From Oscillatoria acuminata PCC 6304 (GTDB lineage Bacteria; Cyanobacteriota; Cyanobacteriia; Cyanobacteriales; Laspinemataceae): 64,000 bases of DNA. The stretch lies in the NCBI RefSeq assembly GCF_000317105.1, contig NC_019693.1, forward strand, positions 2,232,001 through 2,296,000. Direction: 5' to 3'. The notes beneath the pieces were generated by a model, which saw only the letters and a program-made list of their open reading frames with translations, was not told where the DNA came from and searched no databases. The stretch's first letter is position 1, and each line of letters begins with the position of its first letter. The position numbers and the translations under genes were made by a program. This document shows positions 17,543-25,783 of the stretch, in pieces.

Positions 17543-19879
17543 TTATCCAAAATCCCCAAAAGTAACCAAATTTTTTAATAACCCCTCGGTTTCTGCCTCT
17601 AACTGAAGAATTTCGGCGGTTACCTCTTCCAGCGATCGCAAAGGCTGATGTTTGTAAAAATACTTATTAAAGCTGAGTTCATACCCGATCGCCGTTTTGC
17701 TCAAATCCAGCCACGCATCCTCAACGTGGGGCCGCACTTCCTGTAAAAAATAGCCGTGAATATCTTCACTTAAAGGAATATTTTCCGTATCCCGAAGATT
17801 GCTATCGGTTTCATACTCCACCCAAACCCCGGCTTTTTCCGTGGGGAAATACCCAAAATCCGCGAGATTTGCCTCAATGGTGTTCAGTTGTGCCAATAAT
17901 CCCGCCAACTTCTCCCCCTTGAGCTTGTGATATTTTTTCACCACCGGCGCTGCTGACTCCTCTGCCCAACTCATGGCGCTGACAATCTGCTTTTTCTCCG
18001 TTGCCGATAACTTGAGTTTCAAATCGGCGATCGCATCATCCACCGCTGTAGAAAATTGATTAAAATCTCTCCACAACTCATCCCCAACGGTATAAGCTAA
18101 TTTTTCGCCAATCTCCATTAAATCCCGTTGCCCTAACCATGCCTGACTGGACAGTAAAACCTTTAAATTTTTCGGGGTGATGGTAATTTCTTCCTTCTCT
18201 ATATAGGCTTTAATCTCTTTTTCATGGTCCTTGATGTTACTGTAAATCGGGTCTCCCCACTGTTCATAAACCCACATCATGGGTTCTGCGATCGCGCCGA
18301 TAAATCGCAAACTCGCAATTCTTTCCGAGGTGAACTGAGCCGCCAATCTTAACGGACGTTCCACCGTCACCTTATAAAACCCAAAGTCTTGATTATTAAA
18401 AACCTTCGAGATACCTTCATCCTTCATCGAAAGATAAAGCTCGGTGATTTGCTCAATATGCTCCGGGGCCAACTCACAATTTTTTGCACCCAGATTTTTC
18501 CGTAATTTCCGGTATAGATCAGACCCGTCAATCAATTGAACTTTCCCTTTGCGGTCCGGTGCTTTATGATTCGACAAAACCCAAATATAGGTACTAATTC
18601 CCGTATTATAAAACAGGTTTTGCGGTAACTGAATGATCGCCTCCAGCCAATCATTTTCAATAATATAGCGCCGAATATTACTTTCACCGCTCCCCGCATC
18701 CCCCGTAAACAAAGCCGAACCATTATGAACCGAGGCGATGCGCGAACCCAAAGGACTCATCTCCAAAGGCTTCATTTTGCTGACCATATCCATGAGAAAC
18801 AGCAATTGCCCATCGGAGGATCGGGGTATCGCATTTTCGGTTTTGACTTCCCCAGCAAAATCCCGTAACTCCACCTGAAAACGAGGGTCTAAAACCTCTT
18901 TACCATCCATAATCAATTTCTGCTCAGTCTTCCATGACTTCCCATAAGGCGGATTTTCCAGCATAAAATCGAATTTGGTCCCGGCAAACTCATCCGTTGC
19001 CAGGGTCGAGCCAAATTTGATGTTTTCCGGGTTATTCCCCTTAATCATCATGTCCGATTTACAAATGGCATAGGTTTCGGGATTAACCTCTTTCCCAAAC
19101 AAAGTCACATCAGCTTTTGAGGCGATTTCCCCTTCGGAATCTTGGATAAAATCTTGGGATTCCGTGAGCATTCCCCCGGAACCGCAAGCGCCATCATAAA
19201 CCCATACCGTAGGGGGTAATTTATCTTTAACTGGAATAAACAACAGATGTACCATGAGGCCAATTACCTCACGGGGGGTAAAGTGTTCCCCCGCTTCTTC
19301 GTTATTGTCTTCATTAAAGCGGCGGATCAACTCCTCAAAGACATAACCCATTCCCAAATTTGTGAGACCCGGGAGTTTCCGCCCATCGGGGTCAGTCACT
19401 TCTTCGGGACTGAGGTTGATAGAGGGACTGGTAAACTTTTCCAGCACATCCAGCAACACATCCGATTGACTCATTTTGCGGATCTGGTTGCGGAGGTCAA
19501 ATTTCTCGATGATTTCCTTGACATCACTGCTAAACCCATCAAGATACGCCTTCAAATTGGCCTCTAAAATTTGGCGGTTATTGGCAGCAGTGCTGACTAA
19601 TTTTTTGAGTGTCCAGTCTGAAACGTTGTAGAACACATAGCCCGACGCATCCCGTAACCCCTCGGGTTCTAAAACAGTTAAACCGACTTCCTCGCGCTGA
19701 AAGCGAACTTCTTCTAAAACTGCGTCTTTCGTTGATTCGAGGAGACAATCCAGCCGTCGCAACACAAACATCGGAAGGATCACATCCCGATATTTCCCCC
19801 GGACAAAGACATCGCGCAAACAGTCATCGGCGATCGACCAGATAAAGGAAACAAGTTTGTTGTGGGTACTGTGATCCAT
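17543..19879 (-). CDS. hsdM: Type I restriction-modification methyltransferase subunit
   Basis: N6-adenine methyltransferase subunit that protects host sites and forms the M2S core with HsdS. The AdoMet-binding motif is in VYDGACGSGGML and the catalytic NPPY is in LENPPYGKSWK. The N-terminal helical domain has the family phrase FIWSIADDCLRDVFVRGKYRDVILP. I start at the ATG at 19879 (MDHSTHNK), because the 48 upstream codons in frame are not family-like and run into an 83-bp repeat; no strong ribosome site precedes either. The product is about 778 residues. It is first in the minus-strand hsdM-(antitoxin)-hsdS-mntA-hepT-hsdR order. Confidence 0.94.
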   Translation of the reverse strand: MDHSTHNKLVSFIWSIADDCLRDVFVRGKYRDVILPMFVLRRLDCLLESTKDAVLEEVRFQREEVGLTVLEPEGLRDASGYVFYNVSDWTLKKLVSTAANNRQILEANLKAYLDGFSSDVKEIIEKFDLRNQIRKMSQSDVLLDVLEKFTSPSINLSPEEVTDPDGRKLPGLTNLGMGYVFEELIRRFNEDNNEEAGEHFTPREVIGLMVHLLFIPVKDKLPPTVWVYDGACGSGGMLTESQDFIQDSEGEIASKADVTLFGKEVNPETYAICKSDMMIKGNNPENIKFGSTLATDEFAGTKFDFMLENPPYGKSWKTEQKLIMDGKEVLDPRFQVELRDFAGEVKTENAIPRSSDGQLLFLMDMVSKMKPLEMSPLGSRIASVHNGSALFTGDAGSGESNIRRYIIENDWLEAIIQLPQNLFYNTGISTYIWVLSNHKAPDRKGKVQLIDGSDLYRKLRKNLGAKNCELAPEHIEQITELYLSMKDEGISKVFNNQDFGFYKVTVERPLRLAAQFTSERIASLRFIGAIAEPMMWVYEQWGDPIYSNIKDHEKEIKAYIEKEEITITPKNLKVLLSSQAWLGQRDLMEIGEKLAYTVGDELWRDFNQFSTAVDDAIADLKLKLSATEKKQIVSAMSWAEESAAPVVKKYHKLKGEKLAGLLAQLNTIEANLADFGYFPTEKAGVWVEYETDSNLRDTENIPLSEDIHGYFLQEVRPHVEDAWLDLSKTAIGYELSFNKYFYKHQPLRSLEEVTAEILQLEAETEGLLKNLVTFGDFG

Positions 19880-20014
19880 TGATGTCAAAACGAGAAAAGG
19901 TTTTAACTCAGCATACCCTATGGGTGGCTCGGAGGCGATCGCCACGCTCTCCTCATTCAGAATCAGGCATTGCTTGGTCCCTCTGCTGAAAACAGCCGTA
20001 GTGGTTTGAGGGAG

Positions 20015-20097
20015 TAGGGGCAATCCGATCGCCTCGGGGTTGCCCCTAGGGTCTGAGGTTAACCGGAAAGGGTGGGTCCTAAATTAGCGGCGATCGC
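20015..20097. repeat. 83-bp direct repeat, left copy
   Basis: Matches 20870-20952 at 81 of 83 positions. It contains TAGGGGCAA and its complement TTGCCCCTA, so each copy holds a hairpin. It lies upstream of hsdM and left of the antitoxin/PIN pair. The homologous right copy includes the last codons of the DUF928 gene, so this copy carries an orphan gene end. Confidence 0.9.
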
Positions 20098-20177
20098 TTT
20101 TTAGAGGTGGGCCATCACGGTATGGGGGCGAGTTAAGGGGTGGTATAATATTAACAAATACAACCAGATACTCAAGT

Positions 20178-20417
20178 ATGTTAGAAAAAGTAACAGTCAC
20201 TTACGATGGGTCAGCGTTTTATCCAGAAACACACCTAAATCTCGAACCCAATACCCGTTATACAATCCAGATTATTTCTCAAGAAAACCAGACTGAAACA
20301 ACGGAGAAAAATGCTTGGGATCTCCTGGAAGACATGGCAGGAACTTATGAAGCACCGGAAGACTGGTCTAGCGAACATGATCACTATTTATATGGGACAA
20401 CCAAAAGAAACAGTTAA
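20178..20417 (+). CDS. Antitoxin of PIN-toxin (VapBC-like) pair
   Basis: A 79-residue protein directly before a PIN-domain gene. The N-terminal segment EKVTVTYDGSAFYPETHLNL, followed by a beta strand (NTRYTIQII), resembles the short DUF104/VapB-like antitoxins that use an AbrB-type DNA-binding fold. The acidic C-terminal half (DLLEDMAGTYEAPEDW) would cover the toxin. Typical antitoxin traits are present: small, acidic, first in the operon, and 11 bases ahead of the toxin. Autoregulation of the promoter is expected from the family but no operator was identified. Confidence 0.75.
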   Translation: MLEKVTVTYDGSAFYPETHLNLEPNTRYTIQIISQENQTETTEKNAWDLLEDMAGTYEAPEDWSSEHDHYLYGTTKRNS

Positions 20418-20428
20418 AACTGTAAAAG

Positions 20429-20839
20429 ATGAGTCAAGATAGACTTTTTTTAGACACCGTTTTCATTCAAGCGATTCTTAATCCCCGTGACCAATATCAT
20501 TCTCCAGCCTTGCAACTATTCCCTCGGGTCAAAAATGCCCGAGAAGTCTGGATCACCAAAGCCATATTCATGGAAGTTGGTAACGCCCTCAGTACCTATG
20601 ATCGTCATAAAGTCGCAGGGTTTATTCAAAAATGTTATGAAACTAATAATATTTCAATTGTAAATATCACCCCTCAACTCTTTAAAAAAGGATTAAATTT
20701 ATATGAATCCAGAGCCGATAAAACATGGGGATTGGTCGATTGTTTTTCATTTATTGTCATGGAAGAACAAAACTTAATCGATGCGGTTACCTCAGATATT
20801 CATTTTATTCAAGCCGGTTTTCGGGCATTATTGCGATAG
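20429..20839 (+). CDS. PIN-domain ribonuclease toxin (VapC-like)
   Basis: A 136-residue PIN-domain protein. The four acidic positions expected of a magnesium-dependent RNase are present: D9 in LFLDT, E49 in FMEVGNAL, D104 in WGLVDCFSF and D123 in VTSDIHF. Known relatives cleave tRNA or rRNA when freed from the antitoxin; the target here is unknown. It follows the antitoxin gene by 11 bases on the same strand. The pair is bracketed by 83-bp direct repeats. Confidence 0.88.
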   Translation: MSQDRLFLDTVFIQAILNPRDQYHSPALQLFPRVKNAREVWITKAIFMEVGNALSTYDRHKVAGFIQKCYETNNISIVNITPQLFKKGLNLYESRADKTWGLVDCFSFIVMEEQNLIDAVTSDIHFIQAGFRALLR

Positions 20840-20869
20840 ATGAAACAGGGGTCCCGATTGAAGAGAGGT

Positions 20870-20952
20870 TAGGGGCAATCCGATCGCCTCGGGGTTGCCC
20901 CTAGGGTCTGAGGTTAACTGGAAAGGGTGGGTCCTAAATTACCGGCGATCGC
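20870..20952. repeat. 83-bp direct repeat, right copy
   Basis: Second copy of the repeat at 20015-20097 (81 of 83 identical). Its right 14 bases are the stop codon and last codons of the DUF928 gene at 20939..21763, so this is probably the original location. The internal hairpin (TAGGGGCAA/TTGCCCCTA) lies just downstream of that gene and may serve as its terminator. Confidence 0.9.
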
Positions 20953-21763
20953 GGGTTGAGGTTTGCTCCTCCTCCAGATTGACTAAAGGGGCCTGCGCAA
21001 TTTCTGAGAGATTAACGGATTCTAACAGCGCATTCCATTTTTGCCGTAAGAAGGGGTCGCTCGGGTTGTCCTGGAGGAGTTGGGCGAGGGTACCCATCGC
21101 GTCAAACCATAGCAGTTCCCGCTCGTAGATGGCAATGCGATCGCGGGAGGTGAGTTGTTCCAGTTCCTGGGTCAACGTCGGTGAGGGTTCGACCCGTTCT
21201 ATCCAACCCCCCAGGGATAAAATCGAGGGGTCTGATGCTTTCGGATTGCAAATCAGTGAGAAGTACCAACTATAAAATTGATTGACTTGCAATGGGGGGA
21301 GATTCTCGTCCGGGGGTAGAGTCAGAGCAACGGTTCCCCCGACGGTGGGTAAAGGAACGCTCTGCTGATAAATTTCTTGGACGTTTTCGGGGTCCGATTC
21401 ATCCACTAGGAGAAATTCCATTTCAATCTGTCCCGGATTGACCCCATCAATTTTGGGGACGTAAAACAAGAAGGTCGGGTTATTCGAGAGGGTCAGTCCT
21501 AGGTTATTCTCGGGGACTAGGGCAATCATGCCGGATGCACTCTTGGGACAGGTCCCCCTTGTGCCGCCGCCAATTCGTCGTCCCGGTGCACCTTCAGGGG
21601 TTTCAAATACGTTCCAATCTGTGGGTAACTGATTTTGGGCGATCGCGGTGGAGACAGAACCAGAGTTCGCGGGGTTGGTAAAACCAGCACTTCCACCGAA
21701 TGTGACGGAGAATGCCATCGATAGAGAAATTAAAGCTAGAGAAGACTTGTTCAACATCATCAT
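20939..21763 (-). CDS. DUF928 domain protein, exported
   Basis: A 274-residue protein with an N-terminal signal peptide (hydrophobic run after MMMLNKSS, Ala-rich to about residue 42). A DUF928 domain follows, recognised from RRIGGGTRGTCP, ALVPENNLGLTLSNNPTFLF, the YSWYFSLIC strand and a C-terminal helical part. The family is abundant in cyanobacteria and often encoded beside CHASE2 or CHAT proteins, but its function is unknown. It is probably periplasmic with a beta-sandwich-like domain; that is inference. Its stop codon lies in an 83-bp direct repeat. Confidence 0.85.
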   Translation of the reverse strand: MMMLNKSSLALISLSMAFSVTFGGSAGFTNPANSGSVSTAIAQNQLPTDWNVFETPEGAPGRRIGGGTRGTCPKSASGMIALVPENNLGLTLSNNPTFLFYVPKIDGVNPGQIEMEFLLVDESDPENVQEIYQQSVPLPTVGGTVALTLPPDENLPPLQVNQFYSWYFSLICNPKASDPSILSLGGWIERVEPSPTLTQELEQLTSRDRIAIYERELLWFDAMGTLAQLLQDNPSDPFLRQKWNALLESVNLSEIAQAPLVNLEEEQTSTRDRR

Positions 21764-22198
21764 AGAGGGGCCTTGTGGTGAATTTAGACAGTAAAAGCAG
21801 GCGGAATAACGAGATGGACCCGTCCTACCGAGAGGGAACCGCTCTCTCTGAACACATTGAATCCCACTAAAATTGCTAAATTAGCAACCGTGCACCCCAA
21901 ACCTTAGCGATCGCGGGGTTCTTTACCCCTACTCGTGCGGTTTCCCAAGGATTTGCACCCTTCAAGAGACGTCACCCTGTTCTTAATATGGGGTGGCGAT
22001 CGCGGATTCACTCCGATCGCCGGTTTAAACCTTTCGATAAGTGTTTAAATCCATCATAACCGCTCTCAACCCAAGGGCAAACTTTCCGTCTCTTCCGGGA
22101 GACAAGTTGACGAAGACTTGAGAAAGCGACTGCTATGACTCTACCCCCAGTTATCCGTTGATCTCCTATCCCTTTTAGCACCCTTAGATTAGTTTTCT
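21764..22198. other. 435-bp divergent promoter region
   Basis: It separates the leftward DUF928 gene from the rightward transglutaminase-like gene and must hold both promoters. HIP1-type GATCGC sites occur near 21908, 21998 and 22015. No gene or strong hairpin was found. Confidence 0.5.
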
Positions 22199-23893
22199 AT
22201 GAGCTTTGATTCACCTGTTCTCTCCCATCAAATTGACCCCTGGTTACGCACGATTAGACCTTATGGCGTCTATGAGCTGCACTCTATGGCGTTTGTTGGT
22301 GATGCACTGATTGCCATTGATTCCGCCCGGGGCTATCTCTTAGAAATTGACTGTAAGAACGACAACACCAAAATTCTCAATCCCTATCAGGCTTCTGAAT
22401 TTGTTGATACCACGGGCCTTTGCTTCTGGGAAGATACCCTGTGGCTCACCCGGGAAAACAGCGTTTATTTTTGTGAAAATGCCCGGTCCGGTTTGGGAAC
22501 CCAAGAACTCAATCCTCAACATTTCGTAACCTTGCCCTATCCAGCAAATGGGGTCGCAGTTTGGGGTTCTACGGTTTATGTGAGTTCTCAAAAAACTGGC
22601 TACATTTTGATTTTTAACCGCAAAACTGGGGAGGAAATCACCCGGTTTTACGCCCCTGGAATTGGGGTAGAAAGTTTGACGGTCCAGGCAGAATACCTTT
22701 GGGTTTCCGATTCTGAGGAACAAACGGTGTACTGTCTCGATCGCGCCACGGGGACTCTACTTTTTAGTGTCCTGACTCCCTTTGAACATCCCTCGGGTTT
22801 GGCCTTCCATCGCCATCCAGAAACTGGGGAAGAAATTCTCTATGTGGCCTATGCTTCGGAAGAAATCTATATTCGGGATGACCCGAATTCCGCCGATCCG
22901 CACCAATTGGCTTTTCGCGATCGCACGTTTATTCATCCGTTGCATTTTCATTACCATGAAGATGAGTATTTTGCCTTATCCAATGGCTATCTCATGGAAA
23001 TTTCCTACGTTGAGGAACTCTCTCCTCTGGATGAGTTGGACTTGACGGATTTGGAATGGCGGATTGCCTTTCCCGCTGAAACCCCCCGGCAAAAATTGAA
23101 GAAAATTGAGGCGATCGGACTGCCCTTTCACGAAGAAGTTCTGGATGGACAACGGATTGCTGTCTTTAAGTTCAACAGTCTCAAACCCCACGAGGCGCGA
23201 GTCTTTGGTTGGAAAGCTCTTTTAGAGGTCCGCAGTATCAAGTACCGTCTTTCCCCTCGGGATGTGGAAAATCTGCCTGCACCTCCCCCGGAGTTTGGCG
23301 ATCGCTATTTAGTCGATAATGACAATCTGGCGATGGATACGGAGGTTGTTCGGAAGGCAGCGGTGGAGGCGATCGGGACTGAAACCAATCTCCTGCGAAA
23401 GGTCCTGAAGATTCGCGATTATGTCTATGAAAAACTCGACTACGGCATCAAACCCCACATTGATACCCCAGATATTGTCCTCGAACGCGGGATCGGTTCC
23501 TGTGGCGAATATGTGGGTTTAATGCTGGCCCTGTTGCGTTTAAATGGGATTGCCTGTCGGACTGTGGGACGGTACAAATGCCCCCCCCACCCCGATCGCC
23601 AAGGAGTTCCCATGCAACCGGACTACAATCATGTCTGGTTGGAGTTCTACATTCCCGGATTGGGTTGGATCCCAATGGAATCCAATCCCGACGATAATCA
23701 AGATAGCGGCCCTAACCCAATGCGGTTTTTTATGGGATTAGCTTGGTATCATGTGGAATTGGGCAAAGGGATCCGGTTTGAAAGTCTCAAACTCAAGGGA
23801 GTCCCCTTACATAAAAGCGAGATCCGTTTGGGGGATTTGGCAATCAATCATGTCCGATTCACGATTTTAGGTGAACTGCCACCACCTAACTAA
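22199..23893 (+). CDS. Transglutaminase-like protein with N-terminal beta-propeller
   Basis: A 564-residue protein in two parts. Residues 1 to about 290 have repeated strand patterns such as VAVWGSTVYVSSQKTGYILI and LWVSDSEEQTVYCLDRATG, typical of a beta-propeller. The C-terminal part is a transglutaminase/cysteine-protease-like core: C435 in GSCGEYVGLMLALLRLNGI, H478 in YNHVWLEFYIPGLGWIPME and the following NPDD aspartate form the expected Cys-His-Asp triad. It could act as a peptidase or amidase on a partner bound by the propeller; the substrate is unknown. No signal peptide is evident, so it is probably cytoplasmic. Confidence 0.88.
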   Translation: MSFDSPVLSHQIDPWLRTIRPYGVYELHSMAFVGDALIAIDSARGYLLEIDCKNDNTKILNPYQASEFVDTTGLCFWEDTLWLTRENSVYFCENARSGLGTQELNPQHFVTLPYPANGVAVWGSTVYVSSQKTGYILIFNRKTGEEITRFYAPGIGVESLTVQAEYLWVSDSEEQTVYCLDRATGTLLFSVLTPFEHPSGLAFHRHPETGEEILYVAYASEEIYIRDDPNSADPHQLAFRDRTFIHPLHFHYHEDEYFALSNGYLMEISYVEELSPLDELDLTDLEWRIAFPAETPRQKLKKIEAIGLPFHEEVLDGQRIAVFKFNSLKPHEARVFGWKALLEVRSIKYRLSPRDVENLPAPPPEFGDRYLVDNDNLAMDTEVVRKAAVEAIGTETNLLRKVLKIRDYVYEKLDYGIKPHIDTPDIVLERGIGSCGEYVGLMLALLRLNGIACRTVGRYKCPPHPDRQGVPMQPDYNHVWLEFYIPGLGWIPMESNPDDNQDSGPNPMRFFMGLAWYHVELGKGIRFESLKLKGVPLHKSEIRLGDLAINHVRFTILGELPPPN

Positions 23894-24002
23894 AATAGCC
23901 CACCCTCAGCGCTCCTCTGTTCAGGTGACTTCCAATAGGTAGATGACTGCCGCCCCTTAAACTCGGACTCTGTTAACACTGATTTTTGATTGGGGAGGAT
24001 TT

Positions 24003-24140
24003 GTGGACACGACTATCTATACTGTTCTGGCAACGGGAACCCTAGGGTTGATGGTCCTGGTAACGGGAGGAATTATCTATCTCACTGCGGCGGAATGGCG
24101 CGATCGCCGCCGTCAGGAAAAGGAAAAACGCTCTCGTTAA
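24003..24140 (+). CDS. 45-residue single-pass membrane protein, possibly NdhP-like
   Basis: Starts with GTG, behind a strong GGGGAGGA site four bases away. The product begins with Asp-Thr-Thr and one membrane helix (TVLATGTLGLMVLVTGGIIY), then YLTAAEWRDRRRQEKEK, a very basic cytoplasmic tail. The size and the helix-E-W-R-D-R-R-R plan remind me of small photosynthetic complex subunits, in particular NdhP of the cyanobacterial NDH-1 complex. I hold that from memory and am not certain. No other frame here is plausible. Confidence 0.55.
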   Translation: MDTTIYTVLATGTLGLMVLVTGGIIYLTAAEWRDRRRQEKEKRSR

Positions 24141-24319
24141 GTTATCAAGAACTAGGACATCGGTACAGGATTAGATCAAGGGGACTGTTACCGGGTTTTC
24201 GGCCCTGGGATCTCATCGGGTACCGATGCTCTAAAGATTCCTCCAGGAGTCACCCTGATGATCCCAGACTCTGGAAGGAAGCGGGGAATTAAACCCCCCG
24301 CCTCCGACTGGAAGTCTCG

Positions 24320-25165
24320 ATGCAGTCGAATTTATCCTCCTTCATCCCTAAAGACTTGGCTGAAAAACTCGCTTTTGATTTAGACGATACCCAAACCCGA
24401 ACTGGAAAATGGATTAACCTGGTTTTGACCAGTCTGGTTTTATTATCTTCAGTCATTTTTGTTATTGAAACCTATCCCATACCCGTTGAGTTGACCTGGA
24501 TTTTAGATCGGGTCAATACTTTTATTTTAATTGTATTCTTTCTGGAATATCTGATTAGATTTTGGGCAGCAAAGCAGAAAATAAATTACTTTTTCAGTTT
24601 ATATTCACTGATTGACTTAATCGTTATTCTCCCCTTATTTATCGGCAATTTTGAAATTAGCTATCTGCGGCTATTGCGATGGTTTAGGATTTTGCGATTG
24701 CTGCGCTTTGTGGAAAGTCAAGTTTTTTTTGATAGTACCGAGGGCGAAGACCAATTAATTATCCGCCGGATTATTTTTACCCTGTTTACCATTGTTTTTG
24801 TTTATTCAGGGTTAATTTATCAAGTGGAACATTCCACAAATCCCCAGGCATTTCGCACGTTTATCGATGCGGTCTATTTTTGCGTGGTTACCATGACAAC
24901 GGTGGGATTTGGAGATGTGACGCCCTTATCTCAAGGGGGGCGATTATTGACGATTTTGATGATTATTTCGGGGATTGCGCTGATTCCGGGACAACTGGGG
25001 GCGTTGATTAAAGAATTAGTGAGAAATGCTAACCGGGTTGAAACCCCTTGTGGAGGATGTGGATTGTCTCGTCACGATCGCGATGCTCAGTTTTGCAAGG
25101 TTTGTGGCACTTCGTTAAATTCATCCCCCTTGAATCCTGCGCGATCGCCGGATGCGGAAAGTTAA
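24320..25165 (+). CDS. Voltage-gated-type potassium channel with C-terminal zinc ribbon
   Basis: A 281-residue ion channel of the six-helix type. S1-S3 hydrophobic helices lie between residues about 33 and 117. An S4-like helix with regularly spaced arginines follows (YLRLLRWFRILRLLRF). The pore has the K+ selectivity filter TVGFGD at 194-199, flanked by S5 and S6. The C-terminus carries two CxxC pairs (CGGCG and CKVCG, 15 residues apart), a zinc-ribbon arrangement after S6. Monovalent-cation flux or membrane-potential control in the plasma or thylakoid membrane is likely. It is encoded alone, with no regulatory RCK domain. Confidence 0.9.
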   Translation: MQSNLSSFIPKDLAEKLAFDLDDTQTRTGKWINLVLTSLVLLSSVIFVIETYPIPVELTWILDRVNTFILIVFFLEYLIRFWAAKQKINYFFSLYSLIDLIVILPLFIGNFEISYLRLLRWFRILRLLRFVESQVFFDSTEGEDQLIIRRIIFTLFTIVFVYSGLIYQVEHSTNPQAFRTFIDAVYFCVVTMTTVGFGDVTPLSQGGRLLTILMIISGIALIPGQLGALIKELVRNANRVETPCGGCGLSRHDRDAQFCKVCGTSLNSSPLNPARSPDAES

Positions 25166-25783
25166 GGCGGTGGGTGGATAGACTGCCAGCTTTTCTTAGG
25201 AAAATACTTCAATTTCTAGGAATGCCCGAGCAGATTGATTCAGGCCAGTTGCCAGGATTTTGGCGACATTGCGGCAGCGGCGATCGCAGATAGACTTTAT
25301 CAATTCTGATCCATCCCTGATGAGAACATAGTTTGTCTCAATTGTCAAGGTTTTACAAAACTTAAAATTTAGGTGAAAATATGCTACAAATTGTTAAAGA
25401 TTTTGGCTAAAATGCCAAAAAAATCATGTCGCCAGAAACTACCGCTGAACCCAAATAGACTAACAACTCATCAGGAAAGCTAACAGGGAGGAACTCGATC
25501 TGGACATTCGAGGGCCATGTTCACGAAAAAGCATCTATTTCTCAATTTTGAAGGGGTTCGGCGAATGGTCGGGGTTTGCATCACTCTTTCCAGGCGGCAC
25601 TCTCATTCGGATGTGTGGGATCCGAGTATTCCAGTCCAACTCGGTCTTCCTGCGATCGCGGTGCGGAACTTTTGAACCTGGAAATAGACCAGTCAAAAGC
25701 CAGAAATCCGCGATCGCATAAGGGAACTCCACTCCACAACTCCGGAAACCCTATCTGCATTCCATACCAGGAGGATTCCCACC
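25166..25783. other. 618-bp spacer before the PAS histidine kinase
   Basis: No gene recognised. The middle (25330-25430) is AT-rich and contains a perfect TTTTGGC/GCCAAAA hairpin at 25401-25420. The promoter of the kinase gene is expected to the right. Confidence 0.45.
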
